Below are positions 11,730-23,100 of a stretch of DNA of 64,000 nucleotides, one piece after another. Position 1 is the first letter of the stretch; the number at the start of each line of letters is the position of its first letter. Source of the stretch: Zizania palustris (Eukaryota > Streptophyta > Magnoliopsida > Poales > Poaceae). The translations under genes were made by a program, and so were the position numbers. The stretch spans positions 25,508,457-25,572,456 of the forward strand of contig JAAALK010000081.1 in the NCBI GenBank assembly GCA_019279435.1, in the 5' to 3' direction. The notes below the pieces were generated by a model, which saw nothing but the letters and a program-made list of their open reading frames with translations, was not told where the DNA came from and made no database searches.

Positions 11730-14507
11730 TTACCAGTCAAATGTTTTCGGGACCCATGTTGGTAATACGCGATGCCATTTATATACATCGTCGTTCCACT
11801 CAGGATTGGCTAAATTCATGGCAAGTTTCATATTATTAGCAATATTCAGCAGTGTGTAGGTATAATGCACGGTTGGATGAAAAACCTTAACCCCCGTAGG
11901 TACAGGCAATGGATCCATTATAATGACCTTTCTAGCCTTCATTTTAAAGATGAATAGTTTGTGACGTTCCATGAAAGAGTAAGGTATTAAAATCTGTAAA
12001 AAAATAATCATTGATATATAGTTACAAAATGACAAACTCAACAATAAAAATTTCGTACGCTACTATAAATTAATAACCACGAAATAACATTGCATTAGGA
12101 AATTAAACATGGGAGTACACATTATAAATATGATTTTATAGAAAATAAAAGGAGAAACAAGAGTACGTGCAATTTATACACACTATTTTATACTTTTAGT
12201 ATTTCATATAACCTTTCATATAAGGGCAATAAATACAACTACAATATGAAGATTATAATGTATGTAACAAATGATAATAACTTACATCGCTGCAATCTGA
12301 AATATTGTACTCCATATCAGGCCAACATTCAAACAATTTTGCCAACCGAGTAACATCTAGTTTGGGTTTACGGAGAGGGTCTCGAATAAAATCGGATATG
12401 GTCTGTTTTTATCAAAAAATATTGTTATTACGAATATGAACACAATAATTGTGATATTATATTATTACATATAAAATAATTATTATATAGATATGACTTA
12501 CAATAAATTGTAGATCCATGTAGTGGTATTTGTCTTCACACCACAACAAGGCCTCATCACATGCAAACATCCGAACAGCCAGATTAAAACAATCAATATC
12601 CATCGGCTTATTTGTGTCTAATATGTCCATGATTTTCTTGATACTTATAGAAATTGGATAAGGCTTACTGCTTCGAATCCATTCTTTCCTATTAAATGAT
12701 TAACATATATTTCATTAAAGCAGACTCATATGTGATAAAGTTAAACTAACATATCATTGTACTAAATAAAAAGTACTTACTGTAAGTATTTGTTGTCTAT
12801 CGACATGATGTACGTGCGTAATGCACGCACCAATTCTTCGGTGGCTGACGAAATTATTCTTCTTTTCTTGGAAAAAACACATGGAGATACATCCAATTTA
12901 AACTCATTTGATGCGTATGATAGTTTAGGTACCTTAAACGAAGTTTCAATAATATCAACTTTAGGATCAACTTTAGCTGGACCCTCTGTATCTTCATTCT
13001 TCTGTTCAGGATCTTGTTGTTTTTTCTTTGTATTTGATGCATATGACAGTGTAGCTGACTTAAACGGAGTTTCAATAATCTCAACATCACTTGGACCCTC
13101 TATATCTTCAATTTTAAATTCTTTTTGTTGTTGTCCTTTATTTGTATTTAATTTGGACTCCCATAGGATAGAGGGCAACTTAAATCTAAAATTTATTATA
13201 TCATTCTGCAAAATAGTGTAATATATAAATAAACATTCATACATGCAAGTTTATAAATATACATACCATGAAATATGATATTTATTAATTTACCTGGGTT
13301 ACATTATCGGATAAGCAAGTTCCAGTCCAATATTCCATATAGTTTATCATCCACAGACCACATGATACTCTATATATACCAATTAAAATAAAAATGCTTA
13401 ATTATATACAACATATGTAGAAATAAACTCAAACAATTTTGTAAGTTATAAGCCACATAAACTTTACCCATCTGTTTGCATTTGCTCTGTGATCTTCTCT
13501 ACAACCGGCCATGACGCAACATCGTGGTTTGGCCATTTGTCTTGATTAAAATTTTTATGTTCTGCTACAAGCTTGATTTGTCTCTCTAGCCCTTTCAACT
13601 ATTTTGATAAATATATAGCATTACAATATTATTAATTAACAATAATGTAATAACAAAAACCATCGTAATAAAAAATAAATAATAAATAATAATTACTTAC
13701 TGTAGTTTCAAGGTCTCTACGGTCTTTAATTTCTAGTCCCATTGAATCAAGAACATGTACCTCACTTTTATTTGCATTAATCACTGCCAGGTACCAGTGA
13801 AAATTTTGTATGTTAATGGGAATGAAGACCTGTAATAAACATTAACATTTATCCATTAACATTATACAATGATAGATTTTATTTCAGTATAGATGAACTG
13901 AGATATTAGTTTACCATATCAGCTTGCAAATATATCTCCACTCTTTTACCAAGATCATCATCATCCTTATAATTTAAGACCACGTTAGGGTCACCATCAC
14001 GCTTAAGCAGGCTCGACATATACGTGTTCTCCAAAAAAACCTTTCCATCTTCTCTGTGAAGTAAATGCTCCTCGTCCCTTATACAATGAATATAAGCACT
14101 GAGTACCTATTTGTAATAAAATAATATAGTTAGCAGACAAACGATATCTTTAAATCTATATACTTCATACATATACTTACTTCTCCATTCATCTGCATGT
14201 CATCACGAAAAATACACTCCATATCATTCCTATCTAACCACGCGCTGTTGATATCTACCAAAACTTTTTTTCCCGGCAATGATTTCAAATATTCATTAAT
14301 CTTTTCATCTTCTTTGGTACACATATAGTCTGCAACAAATGTTTTTTAAATAGATAAATAATATCAAAGCAAAACAAAAGAAGATGCAACAAAATAAATG
14401 TGGAAACACTTACCTTGAGGCACAATTTGAGTCGTGTTTGATTTCTTTGGTTTATTGTGTTGTGATATTATTATACTCATAGCGGGCATGTCATTTTGTT
14501 CTGTCAT
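11730..14507 (-). CDS. Ulp1-like cysteine protease (peptidase C48 family) gene, 10 exons, one frameshift
   Basis: I join ten exons: 14507-14414, 14329-14181, 14106-13915, 13830-13701, 13598-13468, 13369-13294, 13205-12781, 12688-12502, 12402-12286 and 11993-11730. All introns are GT-AG. Phases agree throughout, giving about 587 residues ending in TAA, except for one extra T (five in a row at 13800-13804) in exon 4 that shifts the frame. Ulp1 hallmarks are present: the FIPINI strand, catalytic His in HWYLAVIN, Asp in VLDSMG, the Gln just before the nucleophile and Cys in SCGLWM. The family removes SUMO-type modifiers. Exon 7 holds two imperfect copies of a ~35-residue unit (IIET.FK...LSYASN). 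The C-terminal exons (IFKMKARKVIIMDPLP) may be a second, degenerate protease-like unit. The gene lies inside the Helitron, same strand as Rep-helicase. Start codon follows an acceptor-like CAG, so an upstream non-coding exon is possible. Confidence 0.75.
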
Positions 14508-14699
14508 CTGTACATCACAAAATGCACCGAAGAATAATGTTACCTAAAATATGTTTAAAAACAGTAGTGATATACTAAACAATGGGTGCATATAAAATTA
14601 TGTCTAAATACTATAAATAAGGTGTGCCTAAATAATATAAATAATGTGTGCCTAAAAAACTATCCATCAGGGAGAGGGGGCAGTGAGGTTTGTTCACCT

Positions 14700-15781
14700 T
14701 GAGAATTGATAGTTTTACACTAATCTCGTGCTGCTGTTACACCTACATGCAAAGAGCAAACACATTATTATAATCAAATCAACAACATTTGGGAGTATAC
14801 GTTAAAAACAAGAGGAGAAACTCTACAGCCGCACCGCATCCTCCCACTCACCTCCGCAAGCCACCGCACCCAGCCTCGGCAGCACGCAGATCCTCTGCCA
14901 ACCACCGCACCCAACAAGTCTCGGCAGCACGCAGATCTCGCCGGAGCGCTGCGGCAGGAGAGGGAGCACGCAGCCGGCGGAGAGGAAGCACGCAGCCGGC
15001 AGGAGAGGGAGCAAATAGATCTGGTCGGCAGTCAAGGGAGCACGCACATCTCGCCGGTGGTCACCTCCACATGCGCTCTCTTCCTCACTCTCCGTCCACT
15101 CCCCTCCACAAGCGTCCACACCTAGCCTGTCTCGGCGCCGTCAGTGGGAGAGGGAGCACGCGCAGATCCAGCGTCGTCGCCCTCCGTCCACTCCTTGCAA
15201 TCGCTGGCGAGCGCTCTCGTCGCCGGCTACAAGAAGAAGATAAGTAGTTCTGTTGCTCCTTCACGATTGCAAAATTTTTGGCGAAGCTAGGTTCGGCTAG
15301 GGAGGCCGTAGGCAGCGTGCTAGTTGTTATTGCCATGGAGGATATATATGCAGTCTGTTTCTTCTATCCTTAAAATTCAGTTAGAATCATATCATATAAT
15401 TTGAAGAAAATCTGTGCGATCTGTTTCTATCCTTTCTGTTGGAGTTGGATTGTGTTTTTATTTTGGTCTGAGGTGGGTTGATGTGCTTCCTTTTATTTTT
15501 CATGACCAGGTGTCTGTGTCCTTTCCTTCTTATATGTTCTGTTTTATGCCATTTAACTTGTTAATTTTTTTGATTACTCTTTTAGATGTGCATGTTCATA
15601 GAAGTGGACAAAGATGTGTTGTTTTTGCAATTAGCAGATTCCACATCTGAAAAAATGGTTTCTGTTAGCATTGTATATGATATTTTTCATTGCTTAGTAT
15701 GAGATTTCAATTGTGAAATTTTTCAAGATGAATAATCCTAAGACCATTTGCTGACAAGCTTGATGTGCTACTTCTGTACAG
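14700..15781. other. Helitron interior, GC-rich block, no assigned gene
   Basis: 14820-15240 is GC-rich and contains a plus-strand open frame of 152 codons that is almost all Arg, Ser, Ala, His and Pro, with short internal repeats of ggcagcacgcagatc. This looks like a captured 5' leader or first exon rather than a conserved protein. 15250-15781 is AT-rich without assignment. Confidence 0.35.
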
Positions 15782-16430
15782 CTGGAGAAGAGTGTTGTTC
15801 TTTTTAGGCCAAAGTTGATTGTTGCTAGTGCAAGTGCATATGCTCGTCTTTATGATTATGCCTGCATAAGGAAGGTGAGTTTTGCTCCTCAATAGAGCGC
15901 ATTGAATCGTCATCTTCTGTCCTCATCCAATAAGTCCACTTATATTGTTCAATCTGCAGGTATGTGACAAGCAGAAGGAATACTACTCACAAGTCACTCC
16001 GTGGACCACGTGGAGCCATGATCTTTTATAGGAAGGGGGTGAAAGAAATAAACAAGCAAGGGAAAGAGGTATACTGCTTCTATTTCAGCGAGCCTGTGAG
16101 CTCATGCTGTAGAACTCTCATTTTTGAAAATATAAAAGGCCTAATGACCCTCTACGGTATAGGTTACGTATGATCTTGAGGACAAGATCAATGCTGCTAT
16201 CTTCCCAGGTCTGCAAGGTGGACCTCATAATCATACCATTACTGGGTTGGTTGTTGCACTTAAGCAGGTCTGCAACACTTCTGATCCTTGATGTTTTATG
16301 TTATTTTCTATGTCACATTATTTGCCCCTTGCCTTAGATTTTAAGACAGTGTTTAACTTGCCAGGCAACCACTCCGGAGTACAGAGCTTATCAAGAACAA
16401 GTTATCAGCAACAACGCAAAATTTGCACAG
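15782..16430 (+). pseudogene. Captured fragment of a serine hydroxymethyltransferase gene
   Basis: Four exon pieces with intact GT-AG borders read as plant SHMT: 15782-15874 (FRPKLIVA...YARLYDYA), ~15961-16068 (THKSLRGPRGAMIF, the pyridoxal-phosphate lysine motif, then KGVKEINKQGKE), 16163-16267 (NAAIFPGLQGGPHNHTITG) and 16365-16430 (TPEYRAYQEQVIS). SHMT interconverts serine and glycine with folate. In the second piece the code jumps from the segment after KQK to the THK motif, so roughly 90 bases are missing and the frame is lost. There is no start or end of the gene. It lies on the strand opposite to Rep-helicase, inside the Helitron, as expected for gene capture. Confidence 0.85.
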
Positions 16431-19400
16431 GTATGTGCTTAAATCTTGCTGGAATTATCTATCAGCAGAACTTGCTGGAATTATCCATCAGCAGAACAAG
16501 ATTTTTGATTATATCTGCTAACTTATTCTGATAAAAAAGTGTGCTAACTTAATATGATGATTGATAAGTAATCAATCATGGTTTATGTTTGACTTGTTCT
16601 TTATTTTACAACTCTCTCGTGATAGATTCTGTAGCTACTATGGATAATAATGGTCTTATTCTTGATTTTGTTCCCTTGAGCATGTTATCAAGTGCAAATG
16701 ATTAGTTCTCAACATGATAAATTGTGCTTCAAAGTTTAAACCACTTATCTGATGGAAAATATCACTTCATACAGAGCTTGACAACAAAGGCTACGAACTT
16801 GTCTCTGGTGGGACTGATAACCAAATAAAAAACAATAAATGTGTTGAACTTGAAATAAATTTTTTAATTAGTTAAATTAGGTTCAGCAACAACAATGAAT
16901 TTGACAATAGAAATGTGCCATAGAAAATGGTCATTGGATACCTCTGATTATTATCTTCGAGTCAAGACCAATGTATGCTCCATCAGTATTTCAATTTCAC
17001 AAGATCCAAGAAGATTAATCATAAAATGACCATCAGATAAAAGCTCTAAGCAAACCAGTTATCCAAGGATCCAACTAAAAGTAGGTTGGTCACTTCTGCA
17101 TCACAAGTATAGGAGCATGTAGATTGGGAGCAACCTCTCCATCTGTCCTACAAATGTGTTCTTCCATTTCAATGTTGTAACTAACAAATAGAGTGTCCAC
17201 AAAAGAGGCACTTTGGAATTTAAATAGAATATAGGCTAGTAATCACATCTCCAAAGCTTGATTTGACAGTAGAGTCCACATAAATATAGTACAGACTACT
17301 ATTCGCCTCAAGATTTCACTTCTAACAATAGCTCAAATCGATGAACGCTAGGCCAAGGGATCTCTGAATCCCAACTTATTATTAGCACATCCTTATTGTA
17401 GTTGCCAAGCCATAGTAATCATCCGAGCACAGTCCAGGCGATCCTTTCTTCCTGACTGCTATGGGTTTTATACATATTTCATCCCTCGCCTTTATGAAAG
17501 GATGAAAATCTTTCACGATCCCTTCATCCTCAAACAGATGCCCTCCTTTTGTTCCGGAAATAAAAAGTACAAGAATAGAAACATGACATCAAGAGCATTG
17601 CACAATGCACACTGCCATTTCTGGGTGTAGGTTGATAAAAGATAGTAGAATTGAAGTTATAATTTGAGTTAAACAAGTAATTATAACTTGTTCAGATTAC
17701 AAGGTCAAGATTTCCTTGAGTATGATTTCAAAATATGATCATGATTAATCCCTGAAATTGAATAGTAGTTACAGCTTCAGTTTTCCTGATTTTCATCAAT
17801 CTACTTGTTGAATATTGACTAAATTGAGAAGAGTTCTTGCAGTAGTTATATGCTATCAAGTTTTTGTTCCAACCTTGTTTTGGTAAAAAGTGCATCTGAA
17901 ATTATAGAACTTGTCATAATATACTGTTGAGTATTATTCAAGGTTCATTTCAGAAGCTGCACTCACATCAAGTTTTCAGTTCTGATGGTTTTTGTGTGTG
18001 TGGATTTTCATGCAATATCTGTCCAACTTAGTGAGATTTCTCTGAATTCACTATTTAAAGGATTGCAATCTTTACCTGAAATGCTTTTTGCTGAAGTTGA
18101 GTAAACTTCTTGAGAAAACTTTTATTAGGACTCAAACAACACTTGATTTACTGGTTTGAGTTCAGTCTTGGAGTTTTATCTGTTTCAGGTTCAGTCTTCT
18201 GATTGTCAAACTTATCTGAAGTAGTTTTTTGTCTGAAACTGAATTGTGCTAATCTACAACCTTGCTGCTATTGTAAATCACTGATCAAACTTTTCTAATC
18301 AGGAGATTACTCTTCTTGCATTTGTGTTCATATCAGAATTAAATTGACTATGAATATATTTTTCAAATGTTTCTGTAATCTGTTTGTTTCAAGCTTCTTT
18401 TGATCTGTTTACTGTTTAGAATCTGTTGTCAAGGGTATGTCCTAGATTGCAGTTATAATCAATCACTTTATTGCAGTATTCATGCAGTAAATACATAGTG
18501 GACTGTTTACTAAAAATTTTCATTGTTCATTTGAAATTCTGTACTGAAAATGTGTTGAATCTGAGAACAACCTTCTGAGTTAAAAACAATACTGTATTAC
18601 ATGTTTGTCGAAGAAAATGCAGACAAAATAGGTAAAGTTATAGATATATTACATGAATTTTGTCCAAGTACTTCTCACGGGTCCTAGTAGACTCAACTTA
18701 CCTCCTTTCTGCAATATTATTCAAGATTCAAACATCATAAGGTGAGCAGAATATATAGAGGGATGGTCATAGTGCGAAAAATGTAATCTAAGATGCAAAA
18801 ACAAAGAACTCACAACAAATAGACTTGACAAGACAATCTCTTTCCTCTAGAATAAATTTTAGCCTTTGCAAATAAAATAGAACACTTCTATGCACCTTCT
18901 TCCTAGGTCTAACAAGCTTCAATGCAACTTCTATTGCTGTGTTGGCAGTAGAAAGAACATGGGCGAATAAAGTTTTGTCCAGATTACATGCCTAGCTCTA
19001 TGAAATTCTCATGTGTTTGTTTTCTTCACCTGTCAAGACTCAAGAATTTGCTTCTCAACTCCGCTCCTTCACCTGTCAAGACTCAAGAATTTGCTTCTCA
19101 ACTCTACTCCTTCACCAACAACATTACCAATAGCCCATGCTCATGCGTTTGTTAACTGAGCAGCTTCTTTACACATTACCATTCAACAATCTTAACACAT
19201 GATGTTTAAGTAAAACTCCTGCATCCTAACATAATCAAATGAGTTATATCTTACATAATCTATACTAATATATAATAACTTCTAGCATTAAAAACAAGCT
19301 AAAATGGACAAAAACAAATGCACAAATCAATTAAATCTAAATTGATCCTACCATGGAGGGACTCGGGCGACCATACTTAGACTCATCCCCATTCATGGTC

Positions 19401-19690
19401 ATCTCATTCTTCACGTCACTTATCAGTGATGGGGCATAGTCCGAAGGCCCATAGGAATCTGAAGGCCCATAGGAATCTGTACATAGAAGCAGAGTCCAGA
19501 TCGGGATTTGGAGATTATGTCATAATAATAACACAAATAAAAAGAAAATGCCATGTATGTACAAGTGTGTACACCTTCAATATTTATGAAACAAACTCAT
19601 ACACAATCAGCGAACATATGAAATGGAGATTTATAATTTAACAAATATACATATTTATTATTAGAAGCTGCTTAACTATGATGTGAAGTT
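16431..19690. other. Helitron interior, mostly unassigned, small duplications
   Basis: No gene is recognised. Two structures are visible: a 43-bp tandem duplication at 19025-19067 and 19068-19110, and a ~110-bp block at 18336-18446 repeated at 28256-28364. A minus-strand open segment at ~17396-17556 (about 53 codons) reads like protein but I could not assign it. An 18-bp tandem repeat lies at about 19440-19476. Confidence 0.35.
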
Positions 19691-19912
19691 TTAAAGTAGT
19701 AATTGCCTAATGCATATCAACATTATTGCATACTGAGTTAGTATTTTTTCTGGAGAAATAGAAGGTGCATATTTTGCTACAATCCTTGTCTTCTCCACTC
19801 CTAAAATGCAAACTGGGTTAGTTATTGAACACATACAGTTCAAGAATTTTGTGTACCCGTGCATAATAATGAGGCTAAAAAGGCAATAAATATACAACAT
19901 ACCTGATCGTAC

Positions 19913-20022
19913 CTTAACAAGCCTGTCAAGAAGATGAGCTGCACTCTGCACATTTACATCAGAGTGTGCACATTAACATCAGAGTCTGCAGAAAGCTTGC
20001 ATAATGCATCAAAATGTTTATG
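19913..20022 (-). pseudogene. Captured fragment of a VAC14-like gene
   Basis: The minus strand reads FDALCKLSADSD.NV followed by VQSAAHLLDRLVK and then a GT donor. This matches the N-terminal HEAT-repeat part of plant VAC14, the scaffold of the PIKfyve lipid kinase complex, as I remember that family. A ~20-bp duplication (tctgatgt.aatgtgca twice, near 19950-19990) interrupts the frame. A further acceptor-bounded open stretch, 19800-19691 (TRIVAKYAPSISPEKIL), follows on the same strand; I do not recognise it. The fragment is too short to be functional. Confidence 0.55.
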
Positions 20023-20035
20023 CAAAGCTAATTTA

Positions 20036-20166
20036 TATAAGTAATGTCTCACTGCTCAACAAATGTTTACCTTTGCTATGTTGTCAAGTAAACAGGATAA
20101 TATAAGTAATGTCTCACTGCTCAACAAAATGTTTACCTTTGCTATGTTGTCAAGTAAACAGGATAA
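20036..20166. repeat. 65-bp tandem duplication
   Basis: Unit 1 is 20036-20100 and unit 2 is 20101-20166. They are identical except for one extra A in unit 2. The pair lies just downstream of the Rep-helicase stop codon. Confidence 0.9.
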
Positions 20167-20181
20167 TTGTCAAAGGTCACC

Positions 20182-23100
20182 TTAAATAATGGAAATGGGA
20201 TACTGTAAGGTCCACTCTTCACCAATCCAATACATCTCTATACACGATGTTTTTAGTGGTCTTCCCGTGGGATCTAATCCATCCTTCGGCTTAGCTAAAA
20301 TACTTGTTGTTTCCATGGACACACCCCTAGACAACGCAACATAAAGTTGCCCATGTGAGAACACAGGCTCTGGAAGGTAGATCCCAACATTTGGGATAGT
20401 TTGCCCTTGTGCTTTATTTATGGTCATTGCAAAACTCAAGCGAATCGGGAATTGTTTCCTCTTGAACTTAAAAGGAAGTGCAATATCATCCGACGGAGAC
20501 ATAGGTATCCTAGGTATGAACACTCTTTTGCCGACATGCTGGCCACCAACAACTTCAGCATCAATCGCATTGTCTTGAAATGATCTAACCATCAGTCTGG
20601 TTCCATTGCACAAGCCATTATTAGGATCAAGATTGCGGAGAAGGATTACAGGACAATTGACTTTTACTTTGAGAACATGTGGGGGGAGACCATTTGGAGT
20701 AAGTGAGTTCAGAAACTCGATGGGGTAGTTATAGCTCGAATCATCATCGACAGAGTCAAAACTATAATAAACCTTTTCCTCACCAGGGAAATTGTCAACC
20801 ATCTTTTCATTTATCTGATCTACATACTCATTTTTTGTGGAAAGGATGGCACGTGTACTCATGTAAGTTGATGATCTTACATTCTCCTCAAGTGATGGGA
20901 AGATATTTTGGACAAGTTTGTTTATGGATTCTTCAGTTTCTGTATAAGCAATCACAATATCTTTTGGCAAATTGACATAATCACCCTCGACTGTTTGTTC
21001 AGTTCCATTCCCAATTCTAAGGAGGTAATCTGAAAACCACGGGTCATATTGAGCCCTCATGTTACGTGACAATCGTATCTTCCTAATGTTTTCCCATAAA
21101 TAAGATCTCAACAATGTAGCATCTGTTATCTGTGCTCTTGTCCCTCGTGTTATGACCGGAAGCACTTGTCTGAAATCACCACCAAATGTCAGAACCTTTC
21201 CACCAAATGGCAAAGAACAATTCATAATATCTTGTAGGGACCTATCGAGGCACTCAACCGCCCGACGATTTATCATAGCAACTTCATCCCAGATAATCAA
21301 GGATGCCCTACGAAGCAACTCCGCTGTGCCACTCTGCTTTGTGAAATTGCACATGCTATTGTCTCCAAGCTTAATTGGAATCTTGAACCTTGAGTGTGCT
21401 GTGCGTCCTCCGGGCAATATCGACGCCGCTATACCAGAAGTCGCAGTTGCAATAGCTATTAATCCCTCTGATCGCACTTTAGCAAGAAGTGCCTTGTATA
21501 GGAATGTTTTTCCCGTTCCTCCTGGGCCATCAACAAAAAACACCTGACTCTTTGATTCAAAGACGTGATGTATTATTTCATCAAATCCACCACGCTGCTC
21601 CTCATTAAGAGATGTATATAAATCAGGATGTTCCTGGTCTGCGCCCAAAGATAGCTCCTCTCTAACCTCCCTCATTACGTCATCAGAATATTCACCTGAT
21701 TCACATGAAGTACAAAAGTGTTAGCGAATTATTTCATCAACTCATAAAAAAATGTAGATTAATGCAGACAAGGTCTCCAATTACCTGTATCAATTAACTC
21801 TGGAAGATCAAAACTGTTGATATCCTTTCCCATCGATTGAACTAAATCTCGAATGCATCTAATCACCATTTGTTCCACTACTGATGAGTTAGAATTGTCT
21901 CGTCTGAAATCTTCAGACATTGAATCCTTGTACTTGTTCCAAAGTCCACGGATGTTGGTTACCTCACAAAATACAAGAATAGTCGCAAATAACCTTCGTA
22001 GAGCTGATGGCATCTGAAATGTCACAGCCTCACTCAAGCAATCATCAAGTGTCATGTCTGTCTCTATAAGCCCTCTCTTCTCGCATGCTTCTCTAAAAGT
22101 AGAGTATGTGATGCCAAACACAGTTCTTAAATCCTCAAATGAGAGTGCACCTCTAGCATGATTTAGAAGCATTCTCAAAAATATCTCTCCCCTTCAGCAG
22201 GATGTGCATACACAACCCGCCCAATCTGTCTTCTCTTTTGCTTTCTCTTTTGCCATTTTCTACTACCAGTAATCCACCTGTAGTGTTCTGGAAACTCCCT
22301 ATACAATAGTTTTCTTGCATTGCTGTCCACTCGATTCATCTTGAAGTACTCTGTAAGTGTCGTCATAGTGGAAGACGGTGATTAACTACATCAATGAGAT
22401 TTTTCCTCTCATCAATAATAACACTTTGCATGTTAGGCAGATGACAGTGGAGTTGCAAAACAGACGGGTACACACCAAACATGTGGAAACTATAAATCCT
22501 ATGTACAGCTTCTGGTGGTGATATGTATCTAGCATCCCTATACTGACGAATCTCATCGATTATTACACCTTCCTTTTGAGCAGGGTCGACCGAGAACGAA
22601 GCACGGTCATGACCTTTGTATACATATTTGAATAGGTACTTAATAGCCTTGATACTTGAACAAGCCTCAACATTAATGTGAGAGTTGAATCTCATAAGTA
22701 ACCCAGGATTGTACGGAACCACCCACCTGTTATCTAACTCTGCACCTCTTATCCTTACACGACGTCCATCATCTCTCCTCCTATACAAAGGATATGAATC
22801 TCTTCCTTGTTGTGTTGTTGCACAGAATTGTCGAGGATATCGAAAACGACACTCTCCATCAATCATACAAGCACACTTTCTATTTAGTATCCCACATGGT
22901 CCATGAAGCATGTGCTTAACAACCAGATTGTGCAATACAGGATACTTCTCCCTATCTGGTATTTCAGACGAAATTACTCTGTCATATCCTTCTGGACTTG
23001 TTAACTTACCGCTTGAGTTCATGATCAACAAGATGTGTTCATGTGGTAATCCTCTCTTTTGAAACTCAGTAACATGCACATACGCTGCAACATCTCCAAA

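Noticed and set aside
11166..14700. Ulp1-like gene as part of a nested Mutator element
   Set aside because: Ulp1 genes are common in MULEs, but I found no long inverted repeats around 11700-14700; Helitron cargo is the simpler reading for now.
14789..15247. 152-codon plus-strand frame as a protein gene
   Set aside because: Composition is dominated by Arg, Ser, Ala, Pro and His in GC-rich DNA with short repeats; the opposite strand is equally open. More like a captured leader.
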